Assembly: GCA_015698045.1 (NCBI GenBank)
Contig: BLAL01000262.1
Location: 1,056,501 to 1,120,500 of the forward strand
Length of the DNA: 64,000 nucleotides
Source of the DNA: Rhizophagus clarus
Taxonomy: Eukaryota; Glomeromycota; Glomeromycetes; Glomerales; Glomeraceae
Direction of reading: 5' to 3'
The notes under the pieces are model-generated. The model had not been told where the DNA came from. It saw only the letters and a program-made list of their open reading frames with translations, and did no database searches. Below are positions 1 to 13,200 of this stretch, piece after piece; the stretch's first letter is position 1, and each line of letters opens with the position of its first letter. The position numbers were made by a program, and so were the translations under genes.

Positions 1-58
1 CATGTCTATTAATGACTAAATGTCAGAGGACACATACATGCATCGGGAATTTTTTTAG

Positions 59-157
59 ACATGACCATACGGTAGAACTGCCGATCTGCGTAATTTGTTA
101 CGTGAACTTACGCCTGGTTATCGTCATACCCTGCGCTGGATGGCCCTAGTTGACTAA
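59..157 (+). CDS. possible terminal exon fragment, unknown protein
   Basis: A short island is visibly richer in G+C than its surroundings and follows a T-tract ending in TTTTTTAG, which resembles a 3' splice site. One frame is open from about 68 to a TAA at 155-157 and reads as a plausible C-terminus with the stretch ADLRNLLRELTPGYRHTLRW. A second frame is also open to a TAG, so the frame is not certain. No family is recognised and the upstream part lies outside the window. It could equally be a fragment of a repeat. Confidence 0.25.
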
Positions 158-3100
158 AGTTCAAATATTTATCCTCAAATACAGTCCGACTCGACCCTTT
201 CAATGTAATTATCAAATATAATATATGTAACATATGAAATTAAACTTTTATATAAAGATTTAAAAAAAAAAAAAAACGAAATTAAGGTTAAAAATTATAA
301 AAAGAAAGTTATTTTGTAAAATCTAATAGTTATTTTTCAAAATTATTCTGTACAGTTAGTTTATGAAATTATCGAGGACAATATAAAGTATACAAATAAA
401 ATTGATAAATTAAATGGGATTATAGATTACTATCCTATTGTTAAATTTATAGAATATAATTTTTAAAAACTCTAATTTCTTATCATATTAGTAAAAAAAA
501 TATGAATATAAAGTCACCCTGCTAAAAAAAGTAGAAGTAATTCGAAAAAAGAAACAAATGTGTATAAAAAAAAGGTAAGTGGCTTGATCTGTTTGATCTT
601 GTGTAACTAGCCACAGCGACATTATTTTACATATTATATTACAAAACAAAATACGGATAAATAATATGCAGTGTAACCAGCAAAATCGCATTTTAAACTT
701 TGAAATTCGACAATCATAATACAATTAAAAAAATATAACTCTAATATTATTCGTTTCTTACATTTCATAAAATGGATATTATTCAACTCCTTTTTTCAAA
801 TAACTTCTTCTAACAATGTTAGTAAATAACTTTTGAAAGTATCTGTACAAGACTGGCCAATTTTATTTTCTGTTTAATAAAATTTCCCCTCAAAATTCAA
901 AATTCAGATAGACATCAAGAAAAGCAAAATTTATCAATTTATTTCACCCCTACTCTCCCCTCAGAATTTTTGATTTTGTATCTATATTTACAAAAAGGAT
1001 TTTTGTTTATAAAATGTCCCCTCTGTAGAATCTAATTTATGAACTTTTTTAATTAAATTTTACATTTTAAAATTTGGTAACAATAATTTAAAGGATTCTT
1101 TAAATTATTTTTGATCCATCCTCTACTTTTCTCAATAAATATTCGTGTTATACAGAAAAATTCAATTAGCCTGGCCTAAATGTATACGTACCTGCATAAT
1201 ATATACATACTGCATAATATTATGTTCGTACCTGACTACCTGCATAATAATATGCGTATCTAACTTAATTTCTGCTGTAAACTTAAGTGAATTGTAGATC
1301 TGTACAAAGGATGTTTTTTTGGTTTTTAATAAAAGTCTTGAGCAATATTAACTAATTAATTGGAAGTTTTATTCGGTTCTTCAGGTTTGATTAGAACTGG
1401 GCGAAGTTATATTTGTCGTAACTCGTAAGTCACGTGTTTACTTTACCAACGTGTAGGAAATGGAGTATTTCACTAATCAAAATGGGATATTTATATACGT
1501 AACCAAAAAAAAACATAAAAACTAAACATAATTAGCGAGTGTCGAATGCTGGTACAGTTACAGAGGGTGATGAATAGGCATCAGACTATATGTCTCCTGC
1601 CAGCTACGTAGTTATGGCACTTAAATGACACGTCCTATGTGATAAAAAAATAATACCTGATATCGCGACCGCGAAACGCGCACAAAAGGATAACTTTCCA
1701 AAAAAAGAAAGGTTCAGACCTGTTTAATTGCTAAAAAAGTCAAAAAAGTGATCTGAATATGATGTGTTATACTTGTGTAATGCTGATCTCGTCACATTGT
1801 ATACCATAAAAGGTAATCTAAAATCAAAATTTCTACGTTAATTGTCTAATTATATCCAACTTAATGCATATTAATTTCTAATTTTGGTCAATAATTTTTG
1901 AGATGAATAATCTTTTTGTTACAAAAAAAAAAAATTTATGTGATACTTGATCAATTAAACTAATTTTTGGCTCATAATAGCTAGATTTTTTAAAAAATTT
2001 ATGTTCTATTTATTCTATTTATTCTTTTTTTTTTTATAAATTTACTTTAACTTATATAGTAATTTAAATAGAAATTATAAATATATCGCAATGATTATCA
2101 AAGGAGGAAACTATTATAGTGTGAAATCATGTGACGTAAATTTATAATTTGCACTATAATTATTTCTTTTCTTAGAATCTGTAAAGGATAAAATACTGGG
2201 TTATTAATGCCTGTTTTGATTAACTCATTTAAGATCTTTTCGTCACCATGACTAAATACTTTTGTTAAAATTGAAAATCCGTAAATAAGACAAAACCCTT
2301 ATTTTATTTTTATTTTGGTATGCATTATAAATATAACCATATAATTATATGTTATTGGACGGGTATAATCGGCCGAAAGCTAATATTTGATTCCCCGTTT
2401 AATATAATGCCGTTACACATACAGAATTGATTAATGCGTGCAAGCCAATATTAGTTAATATAATGCATTAGATAATTTTGCATACTCCAATAAACGTGTA
2501 ATAATATTTATTAAGATGAAGACAATAATTTGCTCTTTAATTAAACAAAACAAATAATAGATTTCTTTCATGTTTTACATGTTTAAAATTTGTTTATTAA
2601 TCGAAAAAAGTTTTATAGATTGAATTCATAACAAAAATCGAAAGCCCATTATACTAAACTATTAAGAGGCAGATCGTGAATTTTTATAACGAATAATATC
2701 AAAATTACACAACATCCGCGCATAATAACAATTTCAACGATAACTACTAACCCACAAATACTATTACATCAACACTTTTATTTGAGAATCAATATCGTCT
2801 ATTCAGTATAAATAACATATGTTACACATTTTAAATACTAGTAGTGTTGTCGCGCATGTACAAATACTGCAACGCCTTATTTTGGAAGTAAAGAAGATGA
2901 AAATACAAGTTCAGATATCTTTATCTAAACATGAAGTTGTACAATTACAGTAAAAATAACAGTAAAGTTCATCTACTCATCTATTTCACATGTAATCCAT
3001 GAATTAATAAAAGATGAACAATAGAAATTTTAAAATTTCCCCCTAGTGAACTTTCTATTTATGAGAAACAAAAATAAAAATATAAGATTATCAAAACTGT

Positions 3101-3752
3101 GTTTAGCTGTGTTTAGATAACTTTATCTATTTCTATTTACATGTGATTCTGTTAATAAGACGAACAATAGAAGTTTTTATTAAAATGCAAAGATTTCCTG
3201 AGTAATATACAAAGATTATCAAACTTGTTTATAAACTGTAATTTTTTTTTAACGTGTTTGTGACTTTATCAATCTATTCTCATGCGAAAACAATCGGAAT
3301 ATCTCCTATTAATACGATGATGTTTCTCACGCTAATCTTTTATGAATAAATTATTAATTTTTTAGTCAATAAACTGTTCTAAATGGTTGCAGATAATGGT
3401 AACAATGTAACATTTATTATTTTTTTTTCGGTATTGCAGAGTTTGCGGAATTGCAGAATTTATGGGTCTATTTCAGGAATAGGGTTCAGTAAAAAATTTT
3501 TTTTTTTCAAGAAATTTATATAAAATGTTAAAGTTTATTTCATTATTTTACACCCATATATATAATAACCTTAAAATTTTTACATCTTAGAAAGCTTTAC
3601 GTCAATATTATGTGCTTGCTATATAAAAACAGACTATATTGATTATATTTCTAAAGAAATTATTGTAGTTATCTATCCTTGTGCATTCTTTATAATTAAC
3701 ACAAATTAAAGTAAATTTAATAAGAATATTTTCTTTTTTTCAAAAATAGGTA
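158..3752. other. AT-rich non-coding stretch
   Basis: No credible gene was seen. The stretch holds poly-A and poly-T runs and a cluster at 1186-1255 where ACCTGCATAATA-like words recur four times. It also holds a diverged direct repeat of about 62 bp (2972-3036 and 3120-3183, both containing a GATGAACAATAGAA or GACGAACAATAGAA core). Confidence 0.6.
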
Positions 3753-3980
3753 ATGGCCCGACAAACAAGACCTAGGCCTTCTAATCGAACGCAAGTATTT
3801 CCGGTACTATCAACCCAGAATAGAAATTTGAATAGAAGAGAAAGAAAACGTAATTATAGAGAGTCTTTAAATAGTAGTACGACATCCAGTTATTTGAATT
3901 TAATATCTGGTCTTAACCCTCAAACGAGCACCGGTGTCGAAATTATCGATGAATTTTTCCAAGGAACTTCGTTCAAATAA
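3753..3980 (+). CDS. small basic protein with FFQG C-terminal tail
   Basis: The 75-residue ORF begins at an ATG three bases after TTTTTTTTCAAAAATAG, which resembles a splice acceptor, so this may be the last exon of a longer gene. The middle (about residues 28-36) is Arg/Lys-rich with the run RRERKRNYR. The extreme C-terminus reads EIIDEFFQGTSFK, matching the tail of the other family members in this window (FFNGISFH, FFNGSSF, FYNGFSLT). The basic block could be a nuclear-localisation or nucleic-acid-binding segment, but that is inference. No enzyme motif, signal peptide or membrane segment is visible. The family resemblance is what separates it from a chance ORF. Confidence 0.55.
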   Translation: MARQTRPRPSNRTQVFPVLSTQNRNLNRRERKRNYRESLNSSTTSSYLNLISGLNPQTSTGVEIIDEFFQGTSFK

Positions 3981-4108
3981 ACAAGTCTGGAGAAAAAAAA
4001 ATTAACAGGTAAGGAAATGTCTGATTTTTTTTGTTGAATTTGTAATTTTTTTAATAAACGGGCTTGTTTTTTTTATATTTTTAGGCCTTTATACATTGTG
4101 AAATTTCC

Positions 4109-4206
4109 TTCCTTTAATACATTTCATAATGTATGAATTAATAATATTAAATATTCTTTTTTTTCTTTCTTTTAATGCGTTTCATGATGTATGAATCAAT
4201 ATTATT
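4109..4206 (+). repeat. tandem duplication downstream of the 3753 gene
   Basis: Two diverged copies of a roughly 42-bp segment lie 56 bp apart. Both contain TTTCATAATGTATGAAT or TTTCATGATGTATGAAT. They lie in the probable 3' untranslated region of the preceding small gene. Confidence 0.6.
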
Positions 4207-7200
4207 TATTAGTTTTTTTTATTCATACCTTAAGCTTACGAATTTTTTCATCGCTTATTTATCAATAAGTTGTATTATCTTTTTTTTTTTACCTTTAAGT
4301 AAGAATTTATGATGCAATATATGCTATTATTATTGTAACAAATATTTGTTTATGACACTAATTTGAAATCCATTGTAATGCTTTATTAGCATATTTTTTT
4401 CTAAATAAAATTTTTTTTTATAATTTAGTTCTTATTATATATTTTAGTTGAGTTCATATATCACATACATCGGAAAATAAGTACCATTTTACGCCAATAA
4501 TAATAATAATTGAAACTCCGGAACTAATCTTTTTATGGTTGATAAATTTATTAAATATGCCCAATAAAATAAGGCACCTCAGTTAGAATAAAATTATATT
4601 GTAATGAAAATTTCCTATTTACCTTGTCTGGATTCCGGAATTCGTGATTCCGAATAAGTCATAATGAATTTCTTAAAATTTCTGACAAGCTAAAAAAAAG
4701 CCCCTTTTGTGTATCACTTTTTAATTGTGAAAAAAAAAAATTTTTTATGTGATCTGCTTTCATTAGAACCAAAAGGATTAAATCAGCTGATCTTGTGCAA
4801 CATCAAATGTTCCTTTATGTAATTCATTTTCATTGAGAGATTACCAAAAGTCATTCAAAAAATATGTCGAGCAATGCAAGTTTGCGGAATTTCAATTTCA
4901 TCCCTTTGCAATTTGTAACTACTCTAGGAAGAACAAAAATTTTAGGAATTTGGGAGCGGAATATAGTGAAGTCTTTCACAAAAATTAGAAAATTATTTCA
5001 TCAAGGAAAACTTGTATTAAAAATCAAAAAGTTTAATAGGAAATTTCGAAAGAACTGAACACGAAACAAAGGGCCAAAAGTCCTTATTTTTAATAGAAAC
5101 TAATTGCTCAAGCCCTTCTTAATTTTCGAGCCTCGAAAATAATTTAAATAATGAAAATTGATGAAATTATTCCTATTCTTTATAGAAGTGCAACAAATCT
5201 CTCAGAGAGGTTGTTAAAAGTTTTTATAATTTGCATAGAAATTTCATCAAAGAGTAAATGCAAAACTTCATGAAAATACAATCATATTGGTAAATAGTTA
5301 TGAACGTAGGTATTTTCAATTATGTCGTATTGTAAATGTTAAATCTATTTTGTAATTATCATCCGTGCAATTTCATAACATTTTTCTTTTATAACTAATT
5401 GTAAATATAAAATAATATTAATATATTTTTTTAGCCAAAACTGAACAATTTTAGTTTTTTACGACAAAATTCATTGGTAGTATCTGTCGAAACCACAATA
5501 ATATCAAATAACTTAACATATAAGAAGCATTGTTTTGGTAAGAGATTAAGGTAATTAAAATATATTTAATAATTTGATGTTCCTTAATAAAAATTGGTGA
5601 AAATACAAAAATCCTATGCTATATATATATAAAAATATATAATTTAAGATTACCACGACGTTGTAAACATCATCGATCGGAAATTACCATTTATAGTAGT
5701 CTAATTCCTTAAATTCGGCAATATCATACATCTTTATGACTACTGGAACGGTAATACTTTAGATTTTTTCACATTGTATATTTATGATAAAAGTTAACTT
5801 TAACAATGAAAAAAATATTGATAACAAAAGTTCAGGTAACTTTACATTTTGTTTTATTTATTTTCATCTATAGTAATTTCATAAATTACTGATTTAATTT
5901 CTAATTTTTGATTAATATTATAGGTAAAGAGCAAAGGAAAAGGGGTTACCATATTAATATTTCAGAAAATTCGATTAAGATTCTTTTAAATAGGATATTA
6001 TGTGTTTGCAGAGCGTTTTGCAAATGATTAGAGAGTCAAAACAGTCGATATTTCCATGCATTTAATAGGTAAGCTTCATGAATTATAGAAATTCGAATGA
6101 ATTCTACATCTGTGATAATTGTAGACATTTATTTGACTCATATATCATTAAATTACATTTAAATTGTCTTTTGCATCTTTTGATATCTCAAATAAGAGCA
6201 TAGAGTAAACAAATATCCACTAATTTTGTGTTCTTTCTAATTATTATTGGTAGAGAACTTGGTAAATACAATTGGTGTCATTTTTACAACTTCTCGGAAG
6301 TTTTATCTAAAAAGAATAAATTATTGAATAAATATGCAATTAGAAATTTCTCTGAAACTTTACAAAGGTATCAAAGTTGTTGATTAAATTTAAATACTAA
6401 TGAAATTTATTGTATAATGTGCATTTTATCCTTAATTAATAGATCCTGTGGGATAATTTGATTAAAACAAAATTAATATTAATTATGGACGTATTTTATA
6501 AAAATGGAGTAATTAAGAAAATTAATCATTAGTGGATTATGAAATAGGGGAATGAAGAAAAACGTTATATCAGGGTATAAATATAAATAACGAGCTGATG
6601 GTTAGCACGTAAGTATCGAATAATCTAAATCCGGGATTTTTGAACTAACTTCGTAAGTGGAAAAAAGGACTATACCTTAAGCTACGTCGAATTGTTTCCA
6701 TCCATCCCTTTCACTTTTTATTTACTGTATATCTCGTGTACAAAAGAAAAAATTAAGCCCGTAATAAACGAAAATCTAATTCTTTAAGAAAGGTATTGAT
6801 GCGTCTTTCAAACACTGAATTAATAAAGAAATATCCAACTTATTATGGCTCTATTGTAGTATTAATTGCTTAACGAAAGATTATTAACGAAACATTTTCT
6901 CATAACAGATAAAGAATTTTATAAAATTGATCAATATCTAGGGCTGTTCCAAAAGAATGCAAAATTTTTTATAAGGTTTATATTCACCAAGAATAAAAAT
7001 GCTCTCGTTATTAATTAACACTGAATTTGGGAATTATTACTATGTATTTTGCTTGAAATCATAACAAAATAACATAAAATGATATATCAGCAAGATATTC
7101 TATAAAAAAAAATTAGATAAAATTTTAGTAAAGTACAAATTTTATATAAAATTGACCCTAAAACATGATTTAATTTACCCTGAAAACAGTATAATCAATG

Positions 7201-7554
7201 TTAGTAAATGTACAGTATATCTTAGTAAGGATCGCCTTGAATTAGGAGATTAAGAATATAAGTTTATATAAGGTTAGAATTAGTCAACTGGGATTTTTTT
7301 TCGAGTTATCAAAGTTTTTACTTTCATTTTTCGTCTTAATCATTCATAGTCAGAATTTATTATGCAATTTGTGTAACCATGCAATAAACAAGGGCGTAAA
7401 TAAAGGATTATATTGAAAAAAAGTCTTTCATGGGGATTAACCGACTGAGGTAAATCCGGCTAGCAAATATGGAGGCTTGTACCCACCCACCAGGGTTCAC
7501 AGCTCTATTTTGGGGACCGTTAAAAAGCATTTACCCCAGTAACGCCACAAAAAA
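4207..7554. other. AT-rich non-coding stretch
   Basis: There are no recognisable domains or exons. A 64-residue ORF at 4864-5058 (+) is Lys-rich at its end (KIKKFNRKFRKN) but matches nothing I recognise and may be chance. The rest is homopolymer-rich intergenic DNA. At 7513-7529 a GGGGACCGTTAAAAAGC block resembles the ends of the elements at 8450-8857. Confidence 0.5.
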
Positions 7555-7750
7555 TTTCCACCCCACGTGATTTTTGGCCGGCATTATGAGATTTGGCCAG
7601 AATTAAGAAATTAACCATGTGACGAATATTGTGTGACAAATAGGATTTTACGCACTGAAAAAAATCTAAGTCCCTGGAATACTTATGAAAAATGAGAAAG
7701 TGGAAGGTGTGACACCGGTGACGAAATTTTAAGGTCACGTGGGGTGGAAA
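7555..7750. mobile_element. MITE-like element with TTTCCACCCCACGTGA ends
   Basis: The 16-base word TTTCCACCCCACGTGA (7555-7570) is repeated perfectly as its reverse complement at 7735-7750, giving a 196-bp inverted-repeat element. Its interior is similar, in reverse orientation, to that of the element at 17795-17981: both carry words like TTTGTCACxxxATxATTCGTCAC and AATTTCTTAATxCxG. That makes the two members of one MITE family. No transposase is encoded. The target duplication is not clear. A 72-residue minus-strand ORF covering it is an artefact of the element. Confidence 0.75.
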
Positions 7751-7759
7751 TGATACTAG

Positions 7760-8444
7760 CTAGGGGATAGATAAATAACGGGGGGCCAACCCAGGGTTAC
7801 ACAAATTAGTGGTCATGAGACCGAACTGAAGCCATATGTAAAATTATATTAAAATATAACACTACCCCATGTTTAAAGTGAAAGGTCGCCAATAATTGAT
7901 CTTAATTATAATAAAAAATTTTTTCTGCCATAACTGCAAAATCCGAAACGATGTAAATATGCGATTTTTTTCAAAATATCGTTTCTATATCCTCTAAAAA
8001 ATACAATCGAGCTTTTAAAATACCTCAAAGCCATAGAAAATTTTATTACACATTTGAAAATATTACATAATAAACGAAGAAAACACTATTTTTGAATGTT
8101 TTAAATAAAAATATTTATAACTTTATATTGGAATTTCCAAAGAAAAACAAGATTAATTCTGACTTTTTACTACTAAAGAGCAAAAACTTATAAAAATTGA
8201 TAAATAAATAACCAGTGGTCCAATTTAAGTAGAAACACCTCGCCTATATAGAGTTAACATGAATAAACTTAACTTTTGAAATCGGCTACGTTTCTTTAAA
8301 TATGTATCGAAAAAAAATAAAATTTTGTACAATTTTAATATAGGATTTCGCTTGTGTAACCAATTTAATGACTTCAGTTCGGGTAGTTATTGATAAGCCT
8401 GTGTAACCCTGAGTTGGCCCCCCCGTTATTTATCTATCCCCTAG
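7760..8444. mobile_element. 685-bp MITE with 45-bp terminal inverted repeats
   Basis: The left end begins CTAGGGGATAGATAAATAAC and continues through a G-run, GGCCAAC, and CAGGGTTACACA. The right end is the near-perfect reverse complement, finishing at 8444. The flanks read ATACTAG (7753-7759) and ATACTGG (8445-8451), a likely 7-bp target duplication with one mismatch. A second inner inverted pair holds CTTCAGTTCGG. No coding capacity is visible. It sits directly against neighbouring elements on both sides, suggesting a nested insertion hot spot. Confidence 0.85.
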
Positions 8445-8449
8445 ATACT

Positions 8450-8857
8450 GGGGATGTTAAAAAGCGGTAGAATCACGTGACTTTAGAAAAAAGAATTTTT
8501 TTTAATAAAACTTACATAACCTTTCAAACAAATATATATTAAATGTATTTTGGCCCGTTCTGCAAGCTTACTTAGAGCACAAAATGAAGTTTAGGACACC
8601 GTTTTTGATTTATTCAACTTTTTCAATTTCGTTAAAATCGATCTATCCTTTTTTGGATATGATCGATAAAATCATTCGCTCATATGTAAAGTCAAAAACA
8701 ATGTTCACTATCTACTTTTTTCCCCTAAGTAAACTTGTAGAGCAGGCTGAAATACACTTATTTTATGATTTTTAAGTTCACAATAATTTTAGAAGGTAAA
8801 CATTTATCAAATCATAATAATTTTAAATCACGTGATTCTCTTTAACGGCCCCCTCTA
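8450..8857. mobile_element. MITE-like element with GGGG..GTTAAA..TCACGTGA ends
   Basis: The left end (GGGGATGTTAAAAAGC followed by AGAATCACGTGA) pairs with the right end (TCACGTGATTCTCTTTAACGGCCCC), both sharing GTTAAA and AATCACGTGA. The boundaries are approximate. A similar GGGGACCGTTAAAAAGC block at 7513 may be the true partner of the right end. In that case the whole 7513-8857 interval is one element invaded by the other two. Confidence 0.5.
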
Positions 8858-9565
8858 TTTGCCAACAACACCTCGGACGTCACCTGTATCACATTAACAT
8901 ATAGAGTAAAAAAAGTTAAGTTTTACAATAAATATATTTTTAGCTACTCTGTAAAGTTTAACTATGTTTAACTAAAGGCAGTTGAAGGGTTTGAAAAATT
9001 TTTTTTTATTTTAAATATGATTTTCAAAATCATTTTTGATATTCAGTAAACTTGCATAACAACTCAAAATACATTACTTTTTTTTTTGTTTTAAAAAAAA
9101 AAGTATTATGTATAATTAGAAAAATTTTTCTTGCAAAAATTTTTCTACGTCAAGGTAGGTGAAAAATGAAGAACGGGGAGAGTGTGCCACACGTGAAAAA
9201 ATCCTTAACACTAATCCACCTACACTAATTAACCTAATTAGTCAATTTTCTAAATTAAATTCTTAAAATTTCAAATGAAAGAAGGAAAAAAAATAGCTTA
9301 GTTACGTATTAATGTGAAAAACCATAATTTTTTTTAAATCGATAAACAAACGATAAACTTGGATTGCAAGACAAATTTGCTTGCAAAAAATTATATATAC
9401 GCGTTAATATGTATAATCAAATATCAAGAAGCTAAATTAATTTGGAAACGTTTCGTAAAAATTATTACGTAACGACATAACGAATAATGAATAAAAATTC
9501 TAAAATAATGGAATAAGATTATCGCCAATTTCTACGTTCTTTTTTTGTTTCTTTTGCCAATTATA
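8858..9565. other. AT-rich intergenic stretch downstream of the F-box-like gene
   Basis: No gene was seen. It contains poly-T and poly-A runs and the probable 3' untranslated region and polyadenylation region of the minus-strand gene that ends at 9566. Confidence 0.5.
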
Positions 9566-10204
9566 TTAAGTTAATGAGAATCCATTATAAAATTCGAAAA
9601 TTTTCGGGTCGTTTACGGTAGTTTGCAGAGGAATGGAAGTAATCTGTTCCAGTCTTTCTTTATTGTTAATATGTAAGCTATATTGAATGCACTTTCTATA
9701 TTTTCTTATAAATTTGTTTCGTCTTCTACGGTTCTGTGAAGTTCTTTGGAATCCAATTGGTTTAAGCGATAAAGGAATAAGGCGTTCATCTAAGATTAAA
9801 TTATTAATATCTTCTAAATATTCATTAGTTTCAGCTAATCGATTATATCCTTCATTTAATAAATAGATGAGTAATGATAATTCGTTTGCCCAGGACTGTT
9901 TGCTGATTTCATTGCATTCTCTAATGTATCTTAAAATTCTAAGGACAAAGTATCTTGAAAATGTAACATTTCTTGAAACCAAGGTTTGAAAAACTTCCAT
10001 GTTGATAAAAGTAGGTCCTAATCTTACTGCACATGATAACGCGCACGTTTTCCCATAGCTTATAATTAACCATTCTGTTCTTGCAGATGGATCTTTAGAG
10101 ATAGTCGCCCAATCTTTGCAGGTCAGAGCCAAGTTCAAAGGATGGTCGACATATTTAAAAACATTTATTTTAATTTCGTTACTGAAAGATCGAAAGTAAT
10201 CCAT
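9566..10204 (-). CDS. F-box-like protein with basic block and FYNG tail
   Basis: An intronless 212-residue ORF with an ATG start. Residues 6-48 resemble an F-box: SNEIKINVFKYV, then PLNLALTCKDWATISKDPSA and EWLI. Known F-box proteins use this domain to bind Skp1 and recruit substrates to SCF ubiquitin ligases. That role is inferred here. Residues 50-125 form a helical region (YGKTCALSCAVRLG, then FSRYFVLRILRYI) that matches the 55942-56689 gene. Residues 159-171 are very basic (RRRRNKFIRKYRK). The end reads IPLQTTVNDPKIFEFYNGFS plus LT, the fullest example of the tail shared by the window's small basic proteins. Its complete structure implies that the shorter copies are fragments or single exons of this type. 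Membership of an expanded fungal F-box-like family is likely but not proven. Confidence 0.8.
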   Translation of the reverse strand: MDYFRSFSNEIKINVFKYVDHPLNLALTCKDWATISKDPSARTEWLIISYGKTCALSCAVRLGPTFINMEVFQTLVSRNVTFSRYFVLRILRYIRECNEISKQSWANELSLLIYLLNEGYNRLAETNEYLEDINNLILDERLIPLSLKPIGFQRTSQNRRRRNKFIRKYRKCIQYSLHINNKERLEQITSIPLQTTVNDPKIFEFYNGFSLT

Positions 10205-13200
10205 TTTATTAAAAGAAAAGAAGTAGTAAAAATTTATCTAGTATAAAGAATGAAAAGCGAAGAAATTTTCCTGGTTTATATAATACCGTTATTATTATAT
10301 TTATCGGTTGTTTCGGCTGACAAATTTTTCATTGTAGTCGAACTCTAATCTATATATATTTACCTATTAATCATATTAATCATTAATACGCTAAAAGATA
10401 TCTTTATAAAATTTCTAATTTTAGAGAAATTAAAATCTTCTTTCTCATGACAATGCATTACAGTTTCTCACGGTTGGCTACACCCTTATCAATAAGCTAA
10501 TGATAAATTTTAACTCACCTTTTATCTAACCAAATAGCTCGTTTGTTTACTGATGTGTCTTTGTATTTGAAGCGATTAAGAAAATTAAGTTTAGTAGGAT
10601 AAATATTATAAGATAAGAATTCTTTGTCTATTCAAACACATATCTTTTCTTTGAGTTCTTTTTAGTAAAAAAAAGAACAAGTTTTGGGGTTTAAAAATAT
10701 TTTATGTACTTAATAATTGTATATTTTCCATTAAAGCATTTCCGTATAATGGTTCAGTCGTATTTAAACGCATGATTATTTTTTTTTTCGCTCATGATCA
10801 AATGCTAGGCGAATTTGGTATAATTAAATCTTTAATATATATATATATATATTATAAATCGGCTGAAATTCATTATATAATAAAAAATAAGCCAGTTCTT
10901 ATCAGTTATTATCATATGTCCGTGTAACTACTACTCTACTTGAAGGACTGAAGGACCCGATTTTTTTTTTTTTTTGACTATATAACTGAATAACTGATTC
11001 GAAACTCTAATCAAATAACTGAATAAACAAATGTGCGTTACTATTGTTTTTTTTTTTTTGCAATCAGATTCTGAAAACTGTGCCTTATGAGAGATTGGTG
11101 TAACGAAACATAAAATAAAAGTAAATATAAAATATAAAATATAAAAAAAAAAAAAATTTAAAATAAAATTACAAAAATAACAAAAAAAACAAAGTAAACC
11201 AAATAAAATAATAATTACAATAACAAATTAAATAGAAACAGCTTGGAATATGTCATTTTGATTGCTCCTGGTTGGTTGGAACTCACAAACTAGATAAATT
11301 AATATGAAGAATGTTAATAAAGGTATCTTATAACAGATAAGCAACAAGTGATTTTTTTTTTTTTTAAAAAAAAAAAATTATGATCATCATCGGGAATTTC
11401 TCGGTCTTGTTTCCGGTCCGTATCGATAAATAGAGAATTACATCATTGTGCATTTTTATTTAATAATATTAACATTTTAAGTCAAATTTTTTTTTTTTTA
11501 GTTTAGATATACAGATGTCTCCTTTATTCTGTAATTTGTCGCCGCAGTGAATTTGTGATTTAATGAAATAAATAATAATAATTTCATAATGGTCCTAGAT
11601 ATCCTATGAAAACGAAATTTGCCTGAAATTTATCCTAATAGTCAAGGTAATGCCTGAATAATGATTGGAATCTTTCACATTTCGCCGGATGTTCATATTT
11701 TGCTACTGCGGTAGATCTAAAAGATTGTATAACATAAGATGCATTGTTATTTGTTTGCTTGATAGCGATATAATCATCGACATTATGCCCAAATTTATGC
11801 TATAACGATACCGAGTTTAAAGACAGTTTGAAATAGAAGTTTTAAATTTAAGGCGAATTGACGAACTGGAGAGGCAATTATGCCCTACGTTCGGAAATTA
11901 TAACGAGAATGTCCAGGTATGCCTAGAAAAATGATTAATAATTGTGTTTTTTTTAAAAATTTGAACGCAAAACATCTTAATTAGAATATCACATTTGTAA
12001 AACAGAGTTCAGGTAATATTTTAATTTCAATGCCTAGCAACTGACTGTATGACTGTATTACACCATTAATGTACCGTATTACGATATAAATATTGGTACC
12101 TCGACCAATTTGTTTCAGTTACCCATCAAAATATGATAACAATTGTTCATACTAATCATAATTAAGTTTAAAAAGCGATCTAATAACCGAAAAAATACCG
12201 TTACTATTTTTAAAAAAAAATCAGGATAATGATAAAAATACTCTCCCAAAAGTAATTTTATAATAAAGAAGATAATTTACAACCTCTTTTCAGCTCATTA
12301 AGTCCGCTTTACTATTTAAACCAGTAAATAATTATGCAAATGCCATTCCGCTCAAATCCGGCCCGTGACATCCTACTAACGTATCGCTGAAAAAAACTAT
12401 ATTATTAAAAATTTTATTGTTAAGAATAACTTTTCAAGTTGTTTGCTTCAAATTCGTGTATGGTTGGAATGTTCATACCATTATATATTTTGCGATAATA
12501 ATTTCTCTACTCTCGATTATTTTACGCCAGACGATAAAAATCCACTTTTTAAGATTTTAGACGGAGTAAATCCCTTTTAATGTCTATTACTGATAACTCA
12601 TGAGGCCTGCTAATCAAAGCTGGATACAGCTTATTTTAATGATTGCATTTGGTAAATCAAATATTTTCATTCCAAAATTTATTTTTAACTTTGCCTATTA
12701 TTGTGTCATTTTTCATGTACGTAATGAAAAGAATCATTTCGCGAAATTATCTAAGCCTATATTTCAAGGATAACTTTGTCCTTGTGATTAAAAGTCGAGA
12801 ATTTCTGTAAATTAATAAATAAATAATGAAATAATTAAAAAGTGATTAATAGTTCGCGATTTTTTTAATAAGATAAGACGTTATGGAAGGACAAAGCCTC
12901 CAGACAATTTGGGAAATCTTTTTCAAATTTAAATGATTGTGAGAATGAAGAATTTACTTACCTCGAATAAGATATGTACAATAAAAAGCTTTGATGTAAA
13001 AAAAAAAATATCAAAAAGGTCTTGCTATTTATTATTATCCGTTCACCAATTAACAATTGGTTTAATTAATAATTAGATAATTAATGCTATAATCAAATAT
13101 AGTGCTACTCGGTTAGAAAGATTTATCTCACAATTGCAACAGAACATAACTTCACAGAACATGGTACTAATTGTTGCTATCATATCATAAACTCCGTCAT

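Noticed and set aside
488-724. 78-residue minus-strand ORF
   Set aside because: Phe/Ile/Cys-rich translation of AT-rich DNA, no family resemblance, no neighbours to support it.
7520-7738. 72-residue minus-strand ORF
   Set aside because: It is entirely the interior of the inverted-repeat MITE at 7555-7750.
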